Assembly: GCA_963277665.1 (NCBI GenBank)
Contig: OY728143.1
Location: 1,118,912,110-1,118,976,109, forward strand
DNA: 64,000 nucleotides
From: Viscum album
Lineage: Eukaryota > Streptophyta > Magnoliopsida > Santalales > Viscaceae
Direction: 5' to 3'
This document shows, in pieces, positions 1-12,477 of the stretch. Position 1 is the stretch's first letter, and every line of letters starts with the position of its first letter. A model generated the notes under the pieces. It was not told where the DNA came from. It did not search any database and saw only the letters and a list, made by a program, of their open reading frames with translations. The position numbers and the translations under genes are program-made.

Positions 1-3000
1 GGTTCACATTTTGTGGGAAACCATTTTTATATAAATTAATCCAGTTATCATATTTGTAAAACAAAAACTAAATTTTATAGAAAGGTTTTTGGAATGATTT
101 TCTCAAAATGTGAGGATTTTGTTGTGTAATATAGAAAATATTGTTGTAAATAAGTTTACAATATAAGTGAAATTTGTTTTGAATCCCATGGGGTATATTT
201 TAAAATTGATTACTTTCAGTTAATGATAAGGATGTAGTGAATGTATTAGAGGATATAAAGGGGAGTCATTTTGGAATGGTTTAATGAAATATCATTTTGA
301 ATATCAATAATATATATTATTTTTAAAATAAATTTTTTATTATTACAGTAGGGTTAAATGTTTTTGGAAATCAGTAGGGGAATTTTAATTTTAATTAACG
401 TAAAGTTCTATTAATTTTTTTGGTTATTTCAAAAGATTTTTGGTGTTTAATAATGGTTTTTTATTCTATTAAAAATAGGATTCTTTTAAATATTATGATG
501 TATTAGTATACAATTTACCTTTGTTTTGTTGTTTTCAATTTTTTTCCCTCTTTTCATGTTGTTACATATAGTTATTTTGAAAAAATGTACAGGTTGGGCA
601 CAATATTAATTTTATATAATGTATTCCTTCATAAAATTCATCTTGTAATTTTGTGGTGTTAATTTATAAGGGTAGTTATTTACTCATTTTTTAAATTTTA
701 TGATATTCTAAATGGAGTGGATATTAGTATCCCCCTATGATGTTGTGGCTGTGATGTATTAAATATAATTTTTGTTCGGAAAATAATGATATATGGACCA
801 CATCATGACACTAGGATAAATTATTGAGGATAAATATACTTAACATTTTAGGTGTAAGTTTTATCATAGGACAAGGGGTTGTTATAATGATTCATACTTG
901 ATGAGATTAGGGAATTTTATAATTGAGGTGTATTTTTTTGGGGTTCCATTGAGGTGAACTTTAGGTTACTCAATTTGAGTGGTGGCTATTTTGAATGAGT
1001 CATGGCTCTTTCTCATTGTTACTTGTGTAAAGTATTTTGGTAATTTTTATTTACGGTATGGGAATTTCTTGAGTTATATTAATCACTTATTCATGGTATG
1101 GACATGGGTATATTATTTGGGTGACTAGTACGGGTGTGGTAGTAGTTGAGATAATGAACAAACTGGTGTCAGTTTCAATATAGTTAGGCTCACCATGATA
1201 GGGTTACTATGGAATGAGGTCCATATTCACCCCTTTATTTTTATATTTGATGCATGTTTATATCCCCTATCAATTCAGTTAATGAATATTTTTTAATAAC
1301 TAATTTCATTGTGTGTTTTAAGATGCGAGGGTTTTAGTAAGATGAATCCTCTTTGGCATTGGCATTGAAATCTATATGGATCTTGGTGGTATGTCCATGT
1401 CATGGAGCCTTGTGAAAACATAATATTTAGATCATGTATAATCCTTGAATTTGGTATTTCCATGTGTTTCTTATATCATGCTTACATTATTGCATTTTAA
1501 CTACCTTAGTATATGTCTATTATTTGTGGAATACTGTTACTTTCCATATGGTTCTATGTAATCTTAGTTGTCATGGTGATGCTCCCATTATAGGAGTGGA
1601 CATTATTTATTCATCATTTAGATCAATTCTAAATGGTGTATATACCCCTATTGAGACTCCCTTATTTTAGAGAATATTATTGGATACTAATGGAGGGATT
1701 CTTACATACGGTTCCTACTATTTCCAGTAGATTTTGATGGAATTTTAAAAGATGTATCTTGCCTAGAAATTTCATTATCTTTGTATCAAGATATATTTAC
1801 CAAATGTCTCTAGATGGGTTGTCCAAGTTTCTTCTTTTTTTAGTTCCTTATTATTAATATTGAAATAAAAGGTTAACCTAGTGGGATTGTTGAGAGAACT
1901 GTAAATCCCACAATGTCAATCTATTGTGCATCACACATTCAATGAATATTGGGTTACTTAACCAAGTCTTTAGGGTGTTTTTTTAAGGTTCTTGTGAGGT
2001 TTTTTTTCGTTTCATAGGTTGAATAATGTTTTTTGGAACCACGAAACACTCACATTCAATTAAAAAAGGTTTATCTAGTATCATTGACATTATTTAAATA
2101 TGGGTTTCTTAACCATATAGGATAATTGTGCAACCCATAAAATAATAAATACTTTATTTATATAAAACTCAATTTTAAGTGATCAAACCAATATTTTCAA
2201 ACCCCTGTTGTTGGTAATTGACTAGAAGATACTTCCCCTACCTTTCCCTTAATATTTGTGAACATTAATGGTGATTCCTCTTAAAAGGATAGCGGTTCCA
2301 TAAGATTTATTCTTCTTTCTTATTCCTCACTCCTTTTCCATTTACCTATCCCTATATATTTATTTATCATGAACCCAACCATTTTTCAGGTTGGGATTGT
2401 TTATTTGGATAGTTCAAATTTTTGGGATTAGGGTTGTTTTTTATTGAGGAGGTTGTATCATGTATGGGTTTTGAATTCAAAAATATAGGGGAAATTATTT
2501 TTTTATGTTTCCATCGAAATAAGGTTGGAGATTCTTTGTAACTACCATGTTAAAAATGTTTTTAATTTAATGAATATTTTCAAATTATTTCCAACGAATT
2601 TGGAAAAATATTTCATACGCTTATTATGCTAGAAATGGTTTCCAAAATGACATTATTATAGGAATTTATGTGTCTCATGTAGAGTTGTTGTGAATATTCT
2701 ATAGTGGCTCTATCTAAAGTAGTTTATATATTTTTTAGTATTTGTGATATCAGTTCTACTTAGTAAATTGGTTTTCACACTATTTTAATTTCAAAAATTG
2801 GTGTGAGATATTATAATGAATCATTTTTAAACAAATTGAATTAACCATAATGATATCTAAAACGTTTTTGAGACCGTTGGGTTTTGTAGTGGATTGAAAT
2901 GATTTCTAAAGGGGACTTATGTGTTATGAATGTGTGAGTAGCATCAAATAATTTCTAAAAAATGGGATTTTTTATTTTTAATAGTTTTTATTTAGAAATA

Positions 3001-4900
3001 GATTTGTTTCCGAAGGGTATTTCATGTGAGGTCTGATAAATATCTTCAAAAGGACATTTGAAATATCGATTTGTTATGGTGCTAAAATGGAATTGATTCC
3101 TAAGTAGTTTTGTTAATTATATAATTAATAATTAAATTTTGTTGATCAATTTTTTTTTGAGGTCCTCAATTAATCCATGGGTGTTAAATTTTTTTCCATG
3201 GTGTATTATGATTTCTGAGGCTTCTAACACGATTGGGGAATATATTGTTGTATTTTATTTCTTATTGGATATGAATGGATGATTGAAGGGGTTATTTCTC
3301 ATGCAAGTGAAAGAGATGATGTTTTATTGAATTTAAATTTTTTAAATTTAATTATGTGATGATTCACTATTTTATTAGCTGTTCACCTCTACTATTGGCA
3401 TGTCATGGGGGTCCTTGGAGATTTGTAGGGAGCCAAATATTTATAATACAATGTGATGATTTTTCTATCTAAGGATGAATTAAATAGAACTGATTGATCT
3501 GGTGAGATTTTATCTATGGTCATATAGTGTATTATTGGGGGATATGGATAGTTTTCCCCCCTAGTCATGAATGAATCAGGTTAGATCGATATGACTATCA
3601 AGACCAGAGATAGTTAGCGGTTCCAACCATTGATCAACATAACCATTTTAGGATATGGATATAGGAGACTTATGATATCTACCATAAAAATTAGGCCATT
3701 TTTAGGACACTTTAGAGGATTCCATTTCCTGTATGTTTGCATTCCACTAGTTTTATTGATCTCCAAGTATAATTTTTGAGTATTTTTATTTGATTAGATT
3801 TCCATATTAACTTGGTGTCTACGTATTATTATGAGATACACTGAGTGTGTTTTTTAAATTTTAGTGGGTTATTTAAAAAAGAATTTATGGATTTTTTAAA
3901 ATGTAATAAGGGTTCTTTTTGTCTTAAACTAGCATTATAGAATGGAATTCAAAAAACGCAGTTGTGAAAATAGATTCTTCAGAAAACTATTTGGATAGAT
4001 TTATGAATATTTATTTGGTTTATTTTCCATGGTTTTAAAGGTCATCAATCATTGTTTTTAAATTCTAAATTAATATGGTTAAACATCAATTATTTTCTTT
4101 TAAATGGTATATTTGTTAAGAAATGTTCAACATGAAATGTTATAGGATATTTTTATAAATAATTTGAAAATAAATATTTTATATTTATAAATAAATGACC
4201 ACTTTATTCACTATATTAAAAATGAATTCATAGAGAATCATGTGTTAAATTGATCTAAGAACAATTATCTTACACCCTATATATTCATAGTTTCCCAGGA
4301 GCATATATAGCTCTTATGTTTCTATTCTTGTTGCAAAATATTATTTTCAGTTTTTAGTTGTATATTTGTTAATGGATGGATGAAGGGATGTGATTCATGA
4401 GTGAGGATCCCCCATAGTTATTTTGGAGTTTCTCATGTTCAATTTACATTTATTTATTTATTTATTTTTGGTTTCTATATCGGCCTTTCATCTTGGGATT
4501 TATCATGTATAATCATGTTCTTTTTTATTTATTTTATTTGTATGGTGGTCTTCATATGTACGATATTTTATGTAACATTCAGTAGATTGTTTATTTTCTA
4601 CACTAATTATTTATTTTATATTTATTTTAGAGGGAAAAATATTTCCCTAAATGTGTTATGAGATTCCTAAGAACATGATTCTATTCCATAGAGATAGGGA
4701 TCACCCATAGGTACATGGGATGGGTGGGTCACATTCTAGTATAGATAGAAGTATCTGGCCGGTTGGATAAAAATGGTAATAGATCCAAGGACTGTCCATA
4801 GGGGCCTACGTTCTAGATTCAACCTCTTATAATCAGGGTGTGTTATAGTATAGTAGAATTATGTTATGAGGTTTGTATATTGAGTTTCACCTTTCCAATA
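1..4900. repeat. Old dispersed repeat 'L', copy 1 (left end outside window)
   Basis: A+T-rich noncoding DNA with no credible gene; short open frames such as 1464-1670 and 4401-4661 have no recognisable domain. It is one of three diverged copies of a long block. Landmarks at 1187-1219, 1640-1710, 2300-2480, 2960-3040, 4420-4515 and 4660-4760 recur in the same order in copy 2 (19381-25300) and copy 3 (57650-61900). A T-rich stretch with a TATA-like run near 2157 is followed by a C/T-rich tract at 2300-2350, as in plant LTR promoters, so L may be an LTR. No TG...CA end or target duplication was found, so that is inference. Confidence 0.5.
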
Positions 4901-7288
4901 TCATCTTGGTTTAGTTATTTATTTGGGAAATTAGTTTTATAATTTTTTATTTAATATATAAGTTGACATTCATCTGATTATTTATCTATTTTTTTTTAAA
5001 AAAAATAATAGGATTATCTACATTTTATATGATTGTATTAAAATATAATTCTATTGTTATGAATAATAAAAAAATCGTTCTAAATTGTTTATAAGTTGTT
5101 TAGTTACATTGATGGTTTTCAATTTAATGATTCCTCAATATTTTGATCATATATCAACCTATAGTGCTTAGATTCATGAAGAATCTACCATGTTAGACAA
5201 CCATGATATTTATCATAATTTATTTAGTTTAATGGGATTTATAAAAGGAACACATTGGTTTTTTAAAAAATTCATAAAATTTACTAAAATATTTATAGAT
5301 CTCCATAGTTTATATATTATGGTAGCTACTATATTTTATTGATTATGTGATACATACATTTTTAAATCCCATTCAATATAGTGGGATTGAATGAAAATAA
5401 GTTCATCATGATTTTTTAGTTTAAATATAATGAAAAAAATAATTATTATGTTCAATAACATATATCATGTCATGTGATGTTTTTATGGATCAAATGTATA
5501 TGTAGAATAGTGTTGCTTCAATTTTATGAAGTCATCTTTAGCTATAGAATTCAGATTGAGGAAGTTCTTGATTATTTAGAAAGGTATCAAAAATTAATAA
5601 ATATATTTCATTTAGTTTGGATTCATAATATATTTTTACGATTATCAAAAAATTATTTGATGTTTTTTATAATATTATGTTTAGTATTGAGAATTCTTTT
5701 TATACCTACATTAGTTTTTGGAACCCCCATTTGAGTTAAACGTTAGGTTGATGAACAAAAAAATGGTGGAACCAAACCCACATTAGTAAAAATTATCTCT
5801 ATGCTATGAACAACCCATCATTTAAAAGTAACGTCTATGTAACCAATTTTTGTTATTTGTTGTACTGAACATGAAAAAAATGAACCACACAGTTATTGTT
5901 ACCAAGTTAATGATCAAACTATAGTATATTACTACATTTGAAACTATTCCTGATGGTTCCACTTATACTACACTAATGAATTATGAATTAAATCTACTGA
6001 ATGTACATGAAATAGAATTCTCATGATGGATGAATACAAAATTGGAATATGTTATTTCAATGTTCAAAATAATGACTTACATTAATAGTGAAGAGTGATG
6101 TGCCTACGTACACTAGACTACTCAAATGGACTAAAGGATTATGGTGATGAATGTTAAAAATATAACCGGCCCCCTCTATATTGTTAAATAGTATGCTCAT
6201 TATATGATATACTGATAATGTATTGTGATTAGTTTCATAGATGTATATATAGTATTCATATCCTTCCATACAAATACTATAGGCACTTGATCTCATAAAA
6301 CATAGGTATATGTTCCATGAAATTATAATAGATGATCATATAACAGAAGATTTAAATAGCTATGATTCCTCATGTCTTACAATGAATAAAAATTTTGGGT
6401 GATGTTTGTTAAACATTCTTAAAATTAAGGCTGCATGACGAAATGTGGAGCTGAACTGGAACTCGATCAAGGAGAAACTTGAGATGGTTTCTACATTCAC
6501 AAGGAATATAATGAACAATAATATTTGAATCATAATGAAGGAAATGTCTAGTTTTATTAAATATATAATAATTCTTATGGTATGGATACATGGATATGTT
6601 TGTCTTATCTGATTAATTATAAAAAATATGGGAATTCTGAATATTTGGATATTTGTGTAATAATCATATTTTTTATTTACCATTGGAATTTTAAAATAAA
6701 TTAATTCTACATTTATGCACAGTTTGGAAGTAAATAATGTCATAAGTTTTACTTCTATATTGGTATTCAAAGCTGTTTTATTTTTATATATAATCTTTTT
6801 AGTGGTTTATCAGTTGTATGATTGTTCACAAAATCCTAAGATTGTGACTGATATATTTGTGAATATTTAGGTATTGTATTCAATGATAAAAATTATCAGA
6901 TTAATCTGATGATATTTTCCCTTGGAGACAGAGTAATTTTGGTTATTTAAATATAAATATATGAACGTTCTTTATAGTTGATATCAAAAGGATTTTTCTC
7001 AACATTATTAACTAAGTTTTTTGAATAGTGACATTAACTATTTCTATTTTCAAAGTAAGATGTATTCAATTATGCTATTATTCTATGTAGTTTAGAATAT
7101 TAAATATTAGAAAAAATTCTAATATAATTCATTTATTATTTCCTTCATAAATAAATAGTGTAATGGTGTTGTGAAAATACAAGATAAATTTATAAAATCT
7201 CAATTATGGATTTATCTTGAATATATGAAGAAGGGGGGTCTTTTATAACTATGGGAACACACACACAGAGAGATATATATATATTTAT

Positions 7289-7324
<36 letters not shown>

Positions 7325-8399
7325 TTACCTTTTTTCAAATATAAAAGTGGGGAAAAATATATTTTAAAAATAATGTGATACTATAAATTCATTCCATCAG
7401 TCGAAATTTTGATGTGATAATTGAAATATTTTATATATATGTTATTCTCTCACTATCTGAAAAACAAAAAGAACAAGACAACCTATTCAAAATAGTAAAA
7501 AACATAATATTTTTACTATTTACTGATGAATGAACCATGTAAAAATTTAAGTATTGTTTTGTTTTTTGACCTTATTTATTTATAATCATCTACATCTGAT
7601 AGTTTTTGGTGAAATTATGAGTTGAAAAATTATTCCACTTCTGCATATCATCTGTCATATATGAACTGTTAATTACTTATGCTCATTATTATTGGAGTAT
7701 TTTTTTACACTATGATATAGATATATTTATTCCATATAATAGAACCATATTTTCTTGTAAAAGTATTTTTGTACAATTTCATCTTCCAGTACAGATTTAT
7801 AGTGGTTGCTGAGAAAAAGACCATCTAGTGAAAATCACCACGCTCACAGAGAGATTATTGGTATAGTGGACTAGGGTATTTATGATCCAAAAATGAATCT
7901 TTTTCATAATTTTAAATTCTTAAATTTATTTAATTCCCACTTATTTCTCATATTTAAAAGACAATGAAATATATATTCAATTTAATCGGGATGTTTTGAA
8001 TTTGTCACAATTTTCAAAAAGATGATATTAACCCCACCCTTTTTGTCTTTTTCATAGTCATTATGACAAACCAAGTTTATGAGTTGGTTAATTATCAAGA
8101 AACCTAATGATGGTTCTTGATATTTTATGGGAAGTGGGATTTAAATATTTAAACCATGATTAAGTTTGATTTACATTAATTGTTTCTTAATCCATATTGA
8201 ATTTTGTGAGTTTAATTGTGATATTTTTGAATTTTTTATGTTGTCAACAAAAATTGAATCACTGAAATGAAAATATTTTTCATATAATGATAAATTAGGA
8301 AGTGAAAAAACCTCTATACATTAAAAATAATATGAAATTTTCATGATTAGATAGTGGCCCATAAAACCATGAATTTATTTCATGAATAGTTCCATATAC
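4901..8399. other. A+T-rich noncoding stretch, unassigned
   Basis: No gene is supported. The longest frame is 136 codons on the minus strand (6360-6770); it is low in complexity and matches no domain I know. Other frames (5474-5734, 6057-6296) are equally featureless. The only clear structure is the microsatellite near 7250. This stretch separates L copy 1 from the block at 8400 and has no counterpart that I could find elsewhere in the window. Confidence 0.5.
7251..7326. repeat. Compound (CA)n/(TA)n microsatellite
   Basis: Two runs of CA dinucleotides alternate with two runs of TA dinucleotides, with a short GA run between. This is a simple sequence repeat with no coding potential, and its length is likely to vary between individuals. 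Confidence 0.9.
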
Positions 8400-9252
8400 C
8401 ACTTGAATAATTATTTAGAATTATCTTAAGGAATTTACATTAGTTTTAAATGAATTATGTGTGTCTTGTGATATGTTGATAATATAGATTTAATTTTCTT
8501 TTGGATTATTATTTTTCCTACTATTAGGTGAGATTATTGTGAAAATTAGTTTTTATTGAAGATGGATTTTATGGAAAATATTTTGTGATTTAAAGGAAAA
8601 CTTATTATAAAATGGGTTTTAATGTTTCGAAAACATTTTTTATAAAAAATGAAGCATTCATGGTGTTATATAAATAAATTATTTTATAGATAGGGTTTTC
8701 TCATTTTTTATATCCATGTTTATTGAGTTTTTTATTGAATATAGAAAATTAATCTCATTAAAAAAATCAGTTTCAATTTGATAGGTTTTGAAACTCTTGA
8801 GTTTATTTTAAGAATTTAATGTCTTAAATTAATTAAAATAAAGTAGTGAATGTTTTTAATGTTTTTAAAGTAGTGATTTTTATTGGTCTATTTCAAGAAT
8901 AACAATTAATATGCTAAAGTACATTTCATTTTTCCCAATGGAATTAGTCATTTTTATATTATGGTTAATATTGTTTAGAGGTCGAGTATGGAATTTTTAT
9001 TTTAAATGATGTGAGGGGATTTTAAAATTTGTGGTTCTTTTAATAGATTATTTTTTCAATGATGGGTTTTAATTCCTTTGAGTTTATGGTGTTTTTCTTC
9101 GAAATGTTTTTTTGGAATGTGATTTGACTTTATTATTTTTTTGATATTATATCTCTATGAGGGTTACAAAAAGTTCATTTTTTAAACACTTCCAAGATGG
9201 GTCTATTTTTTATTTTTCATAAAGTAATTCTCTATAAGATTTCGTTTATAAA
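8400..9252. repeat. Repeat block homologous to 25580-26300
   Basis: A noncoding block with shared landmarks at 8460-8500 / 25615-25660 and 8770-8815 / 25960-26010. It runs directly into element A, and the sequence continues at 19381 as L copy 2. The two sides were one continuous repeat before A inserted. The positions 1-430 may be a weaker third copy. Confidence 0.45.
9248..9252. repeat. Target-site duplication of element A, left copy (ATAAA)
   Basis: ATAAA directly precedes the TG of the 5' LTR, and the same ATAAA follows the terminal CA of the 3' LTR at 19376-19380. A 5-bp duplication is what Ty3/gypsy integrases make. Confidence 0.93.
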
Positions 9253-10609
9253 TGTAACACCCCGAGCTTCCACGATACGCTTCTCATTCAATAATACAAT
9301 AGCTTGCATTGTACGCAACTTCGAGTTCTAAAACATCGTGACAAATCAAAGTAGCCGTTATGAATAGTAATAACCACTTTTTTAAAATTATAGAAATTTT
9401 ATATTTCAAAATGGACTTCATTTTTGTATTCCTAATATTGAAATTAGCCTATGTTGAATTTTTTGTAATTTTCTGAGAACTTCAAAATTTTTATGAATAG
9501 TGAAAAATACTTAAAACAACCTTTTTAATCAAAATAATTCATAGTGATAAATTATACTATTGAGTGGTTTTAGAGTATAATTAGAATATATTTTTACCAT
9601 TTTATCCAATGGTGGTCATTAGAATTAATTTAACATTGAAATTGGACATAAACAATTGCCAATCTTTTGATATAAATTGTTTCTTAAAAACACGCTATTT
9701 GTTGTGACAGCGGGAATTGATTATAAAATTAATTAATGCAACTAATATGTTTGGAATTTTGTAAAATAGACATCATTTTTGAATTCGGAATATCAATTAT
9801 AGCTTAGGGTGAAATTTTGGCATTGTTCTGAAAAACTTCAATTTTTGATGAATAGTGAAACCACTAAGTGGTAGTTAAATAACTGATTTTTCATTTAAAT
9901 GAAATATTACCACTTCTGTGATTTGATTTTCAAAAATCCGACATACATGGTTGTAATTAAGAAGTAAAATGTGGTTCAATGAGATTAAAATAATTTTTTG
10001 GTAAATAGTAACTTTTAAGTTCTTAATCGCGATTAGTAGTAATTAGTGTAGTTTAAGGTATAAATAATGCTTTAATAATATGAAATGACCTAGACACATG
10101 TCCTACCCTCATTGGTTGTGTCATGTCCGACCAAGACAAGCCATGGGTCAACTTGGGGACCCCATGGAGACAATTTGGTTGGGAAATGACATAAATAACT
10201 TTTTATTTAATGTAAAAGTAAAAATGACACAAACATGAGTTGTTTTACTAAAACAATTTTTAATTGGGGTTAAACAAGTCCACATTTTGATTATAAATAT
10301 TCATTAGAAAGATAAAAAGATTTCCTACATCATAGTAGTTTTTTTATAATTTTTAGACATTAAATAAATTAAATAATTTATGACATCATGATGATGTAGT
10401 GATGACCTCATTATTTAACGATTTAAATAAAATGGGAAGATAATGCAAAATCCAAGGCTTACACTTGTCCAAAGCCTATTGGATGAATCTATTTCGAAAC
10501 CTTATCACCTTAGCCTCGAATTATATAAGTGTGGGACCTTTAGAATCCGAAAAGCATTGTGAAATAATGTAACATTTCAATCATTCCAAAAGTGCCCCTC
10601 CTCTCCACT

Positions 10610-10618
10610 TATAAAAGG
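10610..10618 (+). promoter_or_regulatory. TATA box of the 5' LTR (TATAAAAGG)
   Basis: TATAAAAGG lies within a C-rich stretch and is followed by a pyrimidine-rich tract, the usual context of plant LTR promoters. Transcription would be expected to start near 10640. The same box is at 16982-16990 in the 3' LTR and, as TATAAAATGG, at 41137-41146 in the B/C LTR. In the 3' LTR of C it has decayed (near 49876). Confidence 0.8.
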
Positions 10619-11152
10619 CCCCCACCTCTCCCATCTCATTTACACTTTCAAGCCATTTGGCTCGGCCAACCTCTGCCCAAATACTCTCCCAACTTCCCCC
10701 TCTTACTCCTAGAAGCCTTACATTGGGCATAACTCTTACCAAGGAAGCCTTTGGCTCAAATCAAAAAGAGTTACCCGATTTTGAGGTAACGTCTTCTCTA
10801 ATGTTGTTTTGTTTTATTTTTCTTCTCCAACCCCCTAAACTCTTTTTATTCATTTCTTTTGTAACAACACCAGTATCCTCAATATACTAGGATGTTGTTA
10901 TAAGAAGGATTCGAGCTACACTTACACACACCTACATCTAATGGTTAAAGAACATACGGTTTCTGGGGATGGCGAATTTTTGCATCACGAAACGATGATT
11001 GTTCAACACTCATATAACACCTTCAAAGGTGGCCATTAAGATGTCACTATTTTTATATATGATATATAATATGTTTATGTTTTACTTATGCTTCTGTATT
11101 TCTCATTTATGGCATACTTTATGATTTCCATTATGGGTAAAACGCGATAATT

Positions 11153-11191
11153 TCATTTTAGGAAGTGCGGACTACCGCCCCCTCAAAGTGA
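11153..11191 (+). other. Structured LTR module 2: hairpin inside an outer stem
   Basis: Outer stem TCATTTT (11153-11159) pairs with AAAGTGA (11185-11191), with one G-U pair. The inner hairpin GCGG-ACTA-CCGC is at 11167-11178. Compared with module 3, the inner terminal pair A-U is replaced by G-C and the outer stem has a different sequence, yet both still pair. The function is unknown. The 3' LTR copy lies 6372 bases downstream. Confidence 0.55.
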
Positions 11192-11331
11192 TTTGAATCG
11201 TTAATGCCATATGTGGGATGTATAAAGGATGGAGTAAATGGTATTATACACTATATTATACTGGAATTATATTATATATTTATATCATTATGATTTAGTT
11301 CCATTAAATATGAAATTGAAATAAAAGTAGC

Positions 11332-11367
11332 GTTCATGCGTACGTACGGCTTACCGTCTCCATGAAC
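11332..11367 (+). other. Structured LTR module 3: hairpin inside an outer stem
   Basis: Outer stem GTTCATG (11332-11338) pairs with CATGAAC (11361-11367). The inner hairpin ACGG-CTTA-CCGT is at 11346-11357, preceded by the self-complementary ACGTACGT-like run. The same core appears twice in the C 5' LTR, enclosed by other stems. It is not a hammerhead: the CTGATGA and GAAA core motifs are absent. Confidence 0.6.
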
Positions 11368-11677
11368 AGTGCATTTCATTTCTTACCTCTAAATGTTACG
11401 TAATATTATAAATGAATGTATATAATGGATATACAAGATATATATGACATATAAATCATGAATATAATTCTGGATATAATGGATATTTCACCACATAAAC
11501 AACTGGTAATTATAAGAAGCTTATTGTTGACTCAAGTACCAAAGATCGACAAAACGACCGTTATTAACTTAAATAATTACATAATGTTCATAACATTGTA
11601 ATAAGTGATATAATAAGGATAATGAAGTTGAAAATGGTTCTTAATAAGGTATATATTAACTCTAGTTTATTATTCAG

Positions 11678-11713
11678 GAGGTTAAAGAACGGTTGAGTCA
11701 AGTCGGACACAAG
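11678..11713 (+). other. Putative 36-nt leader exon between two introns in LTR A
   Basis: This lies between the acceptor-like CAG at 11675-11677 and the strong donor AAG|GTAAGG at 11711-11719. The equivalent segment is also exactly 36 nt in the C 5' LTR (41993-42028) and C 3' LTR (50740-50775). Both ends are conserved (GAGGTTAA at the start, AAG at the end) while the middle has diverged. Confidence 0.5.
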
Positions 11714-12030
11714 GTAAGGGAACATCTTAACCCAACTTCCATTCTTTGGGTTAATCTCCTACTTTCAAATTATGTCATGATATTATTATGTCCTATATTG
11801 TATTTGTACTTTATTTATGTGTACATATAGTGAATACACATAACAAGATCTATTTCATTTTAAAAATTATCTTTTTAAGGACTTCGTCTCAATCTCCTTT
11901 CATTGAGGAATACTTTGTTTTATACAGAAATTTATTTTATATGGTGTATAAACCCCTTTGACTTTTACGTTTATTCAAAAGGAATCTTTTTTATACGAAG
12001 CGTTTACTAAACGACAAAATGGAATGTTTT

Positions 12031-12074
12031 GGTCGTACGTATGCGGCGACAATGACTTCTCCGCCGCCGTGACC
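12031..12074 (+). other. G+C-rich inverted repeat in LTR A
   Basis: GGTC (12031-12034) and GCGGCG (12043-12048) pair with CGCCGC (12062-12067) and GACC (12071-12074). It is an unusually CpG-rich island in an A+T-rich LTR. The second copy is at 18403-18446. Confidence 0.6.
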
Positions 12075-12360
12075 ACTATTTGAGTTTCGGCTTCCTCTTC
12101 AAGCCATACCTTTTTTAATGAAAAATAAATACCATGTTATACTTTTATTTTATTTTGGTATTGAAAATGGTTTTGAAAGCATTTTTATTATATCAATGTG
12201 TTGTATTGATATCTTGTGATTGAAATGTGGAAATGTTATGTTCCCTTTATCCATGTTTTATGTGATACGATTATGTTATGGTTTATGATATGTTTAAACC
12301 TATTCATATGAGGAATGTATTGGACTTAATAAGTGACGGGTGGAGCCCGCTATAGCTCCT

Positions 12361-12386
12361 CGATGCATCGGTAGGTCTCATGAGAC
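12361..12386 (+). other. Two adjacent perfect palindromes conserved between LTR families
   Basis: CGATGCATCG (12361-12370) and GTCTCATGAGAC (12375-12386) are separated by four bases. The block with its upstream GGAGCCC context is kept near 42709-42736 and, with small changes, near 51459-51486, although the surrounding LTR sequence of C has diverged strongly from A. Confidence 0.65.
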
Positions 12387-12400
12387 AACTAGACGTGGAA

Positions 12401-12477
12401 TTGGCCGAGGCCCTTTCCCAATTTGATTTATGGTTTTGGCCGAGGCCTTAATCATTTTAGACGTCTTGGCCGAGGCC
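12401..12477 (+). repeat. Three copies of TTGGCCGAGGCC
   Basis: TTGGCCGAGGCC is at 12401-12412, 12436-12447 and 12466-12477, spaced 35 and 30 bases. The same triplet is at 18773, 18808 and 18838 in the 3' LTR. In the C LTR only remnants such as AAGGCCTTGAC remain (near 42758). GGCC-GA-GGCC is nearly self-complementary. Confidence 0.75.

Larger units (their letters stand above)
10786..11677 (+). other. Putative leader intron 1 in LTR A
   Basis: A donor-like GAG|GTAACG at 10783-10791 and an acceptor-like T-rich TATTCAG ending at 11677 bound 892 nt. Counterparts in the C LTRs are 41314-41992 (donor mutated to GC) and 50056-50739 (acceptor AG lost). The interval carries the stem-loop modules. 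Splicing is inferred from consensus signals at matching positions in related LTRs, not observed. Confidence 0.5.

Noticed and set aside
6360..6770. 136-codon minus-strand frame
   Set aside because: Isoleucine- and phenylalanine-rich, as expected from A+T-rich noncoding DNA. No motif, and no neighbour that would support a gene.
10657..10890. 77-codon frame in LTR A, repeated at 17029-17262, that could look like an upstream ORF
   Set aside because: It begins at TTG rather than ATG, crosses the putative intron 1 donor and has no domain. It is conserved only because the two LTRs are near identical.
11332..11367. Hammerhead ribozyme or retrozyme in the LTR
   Set aside because: The conserved CTGATGA and GAAA core segments are absent around the stems, so the module is reported only as a structured element of unknown class.
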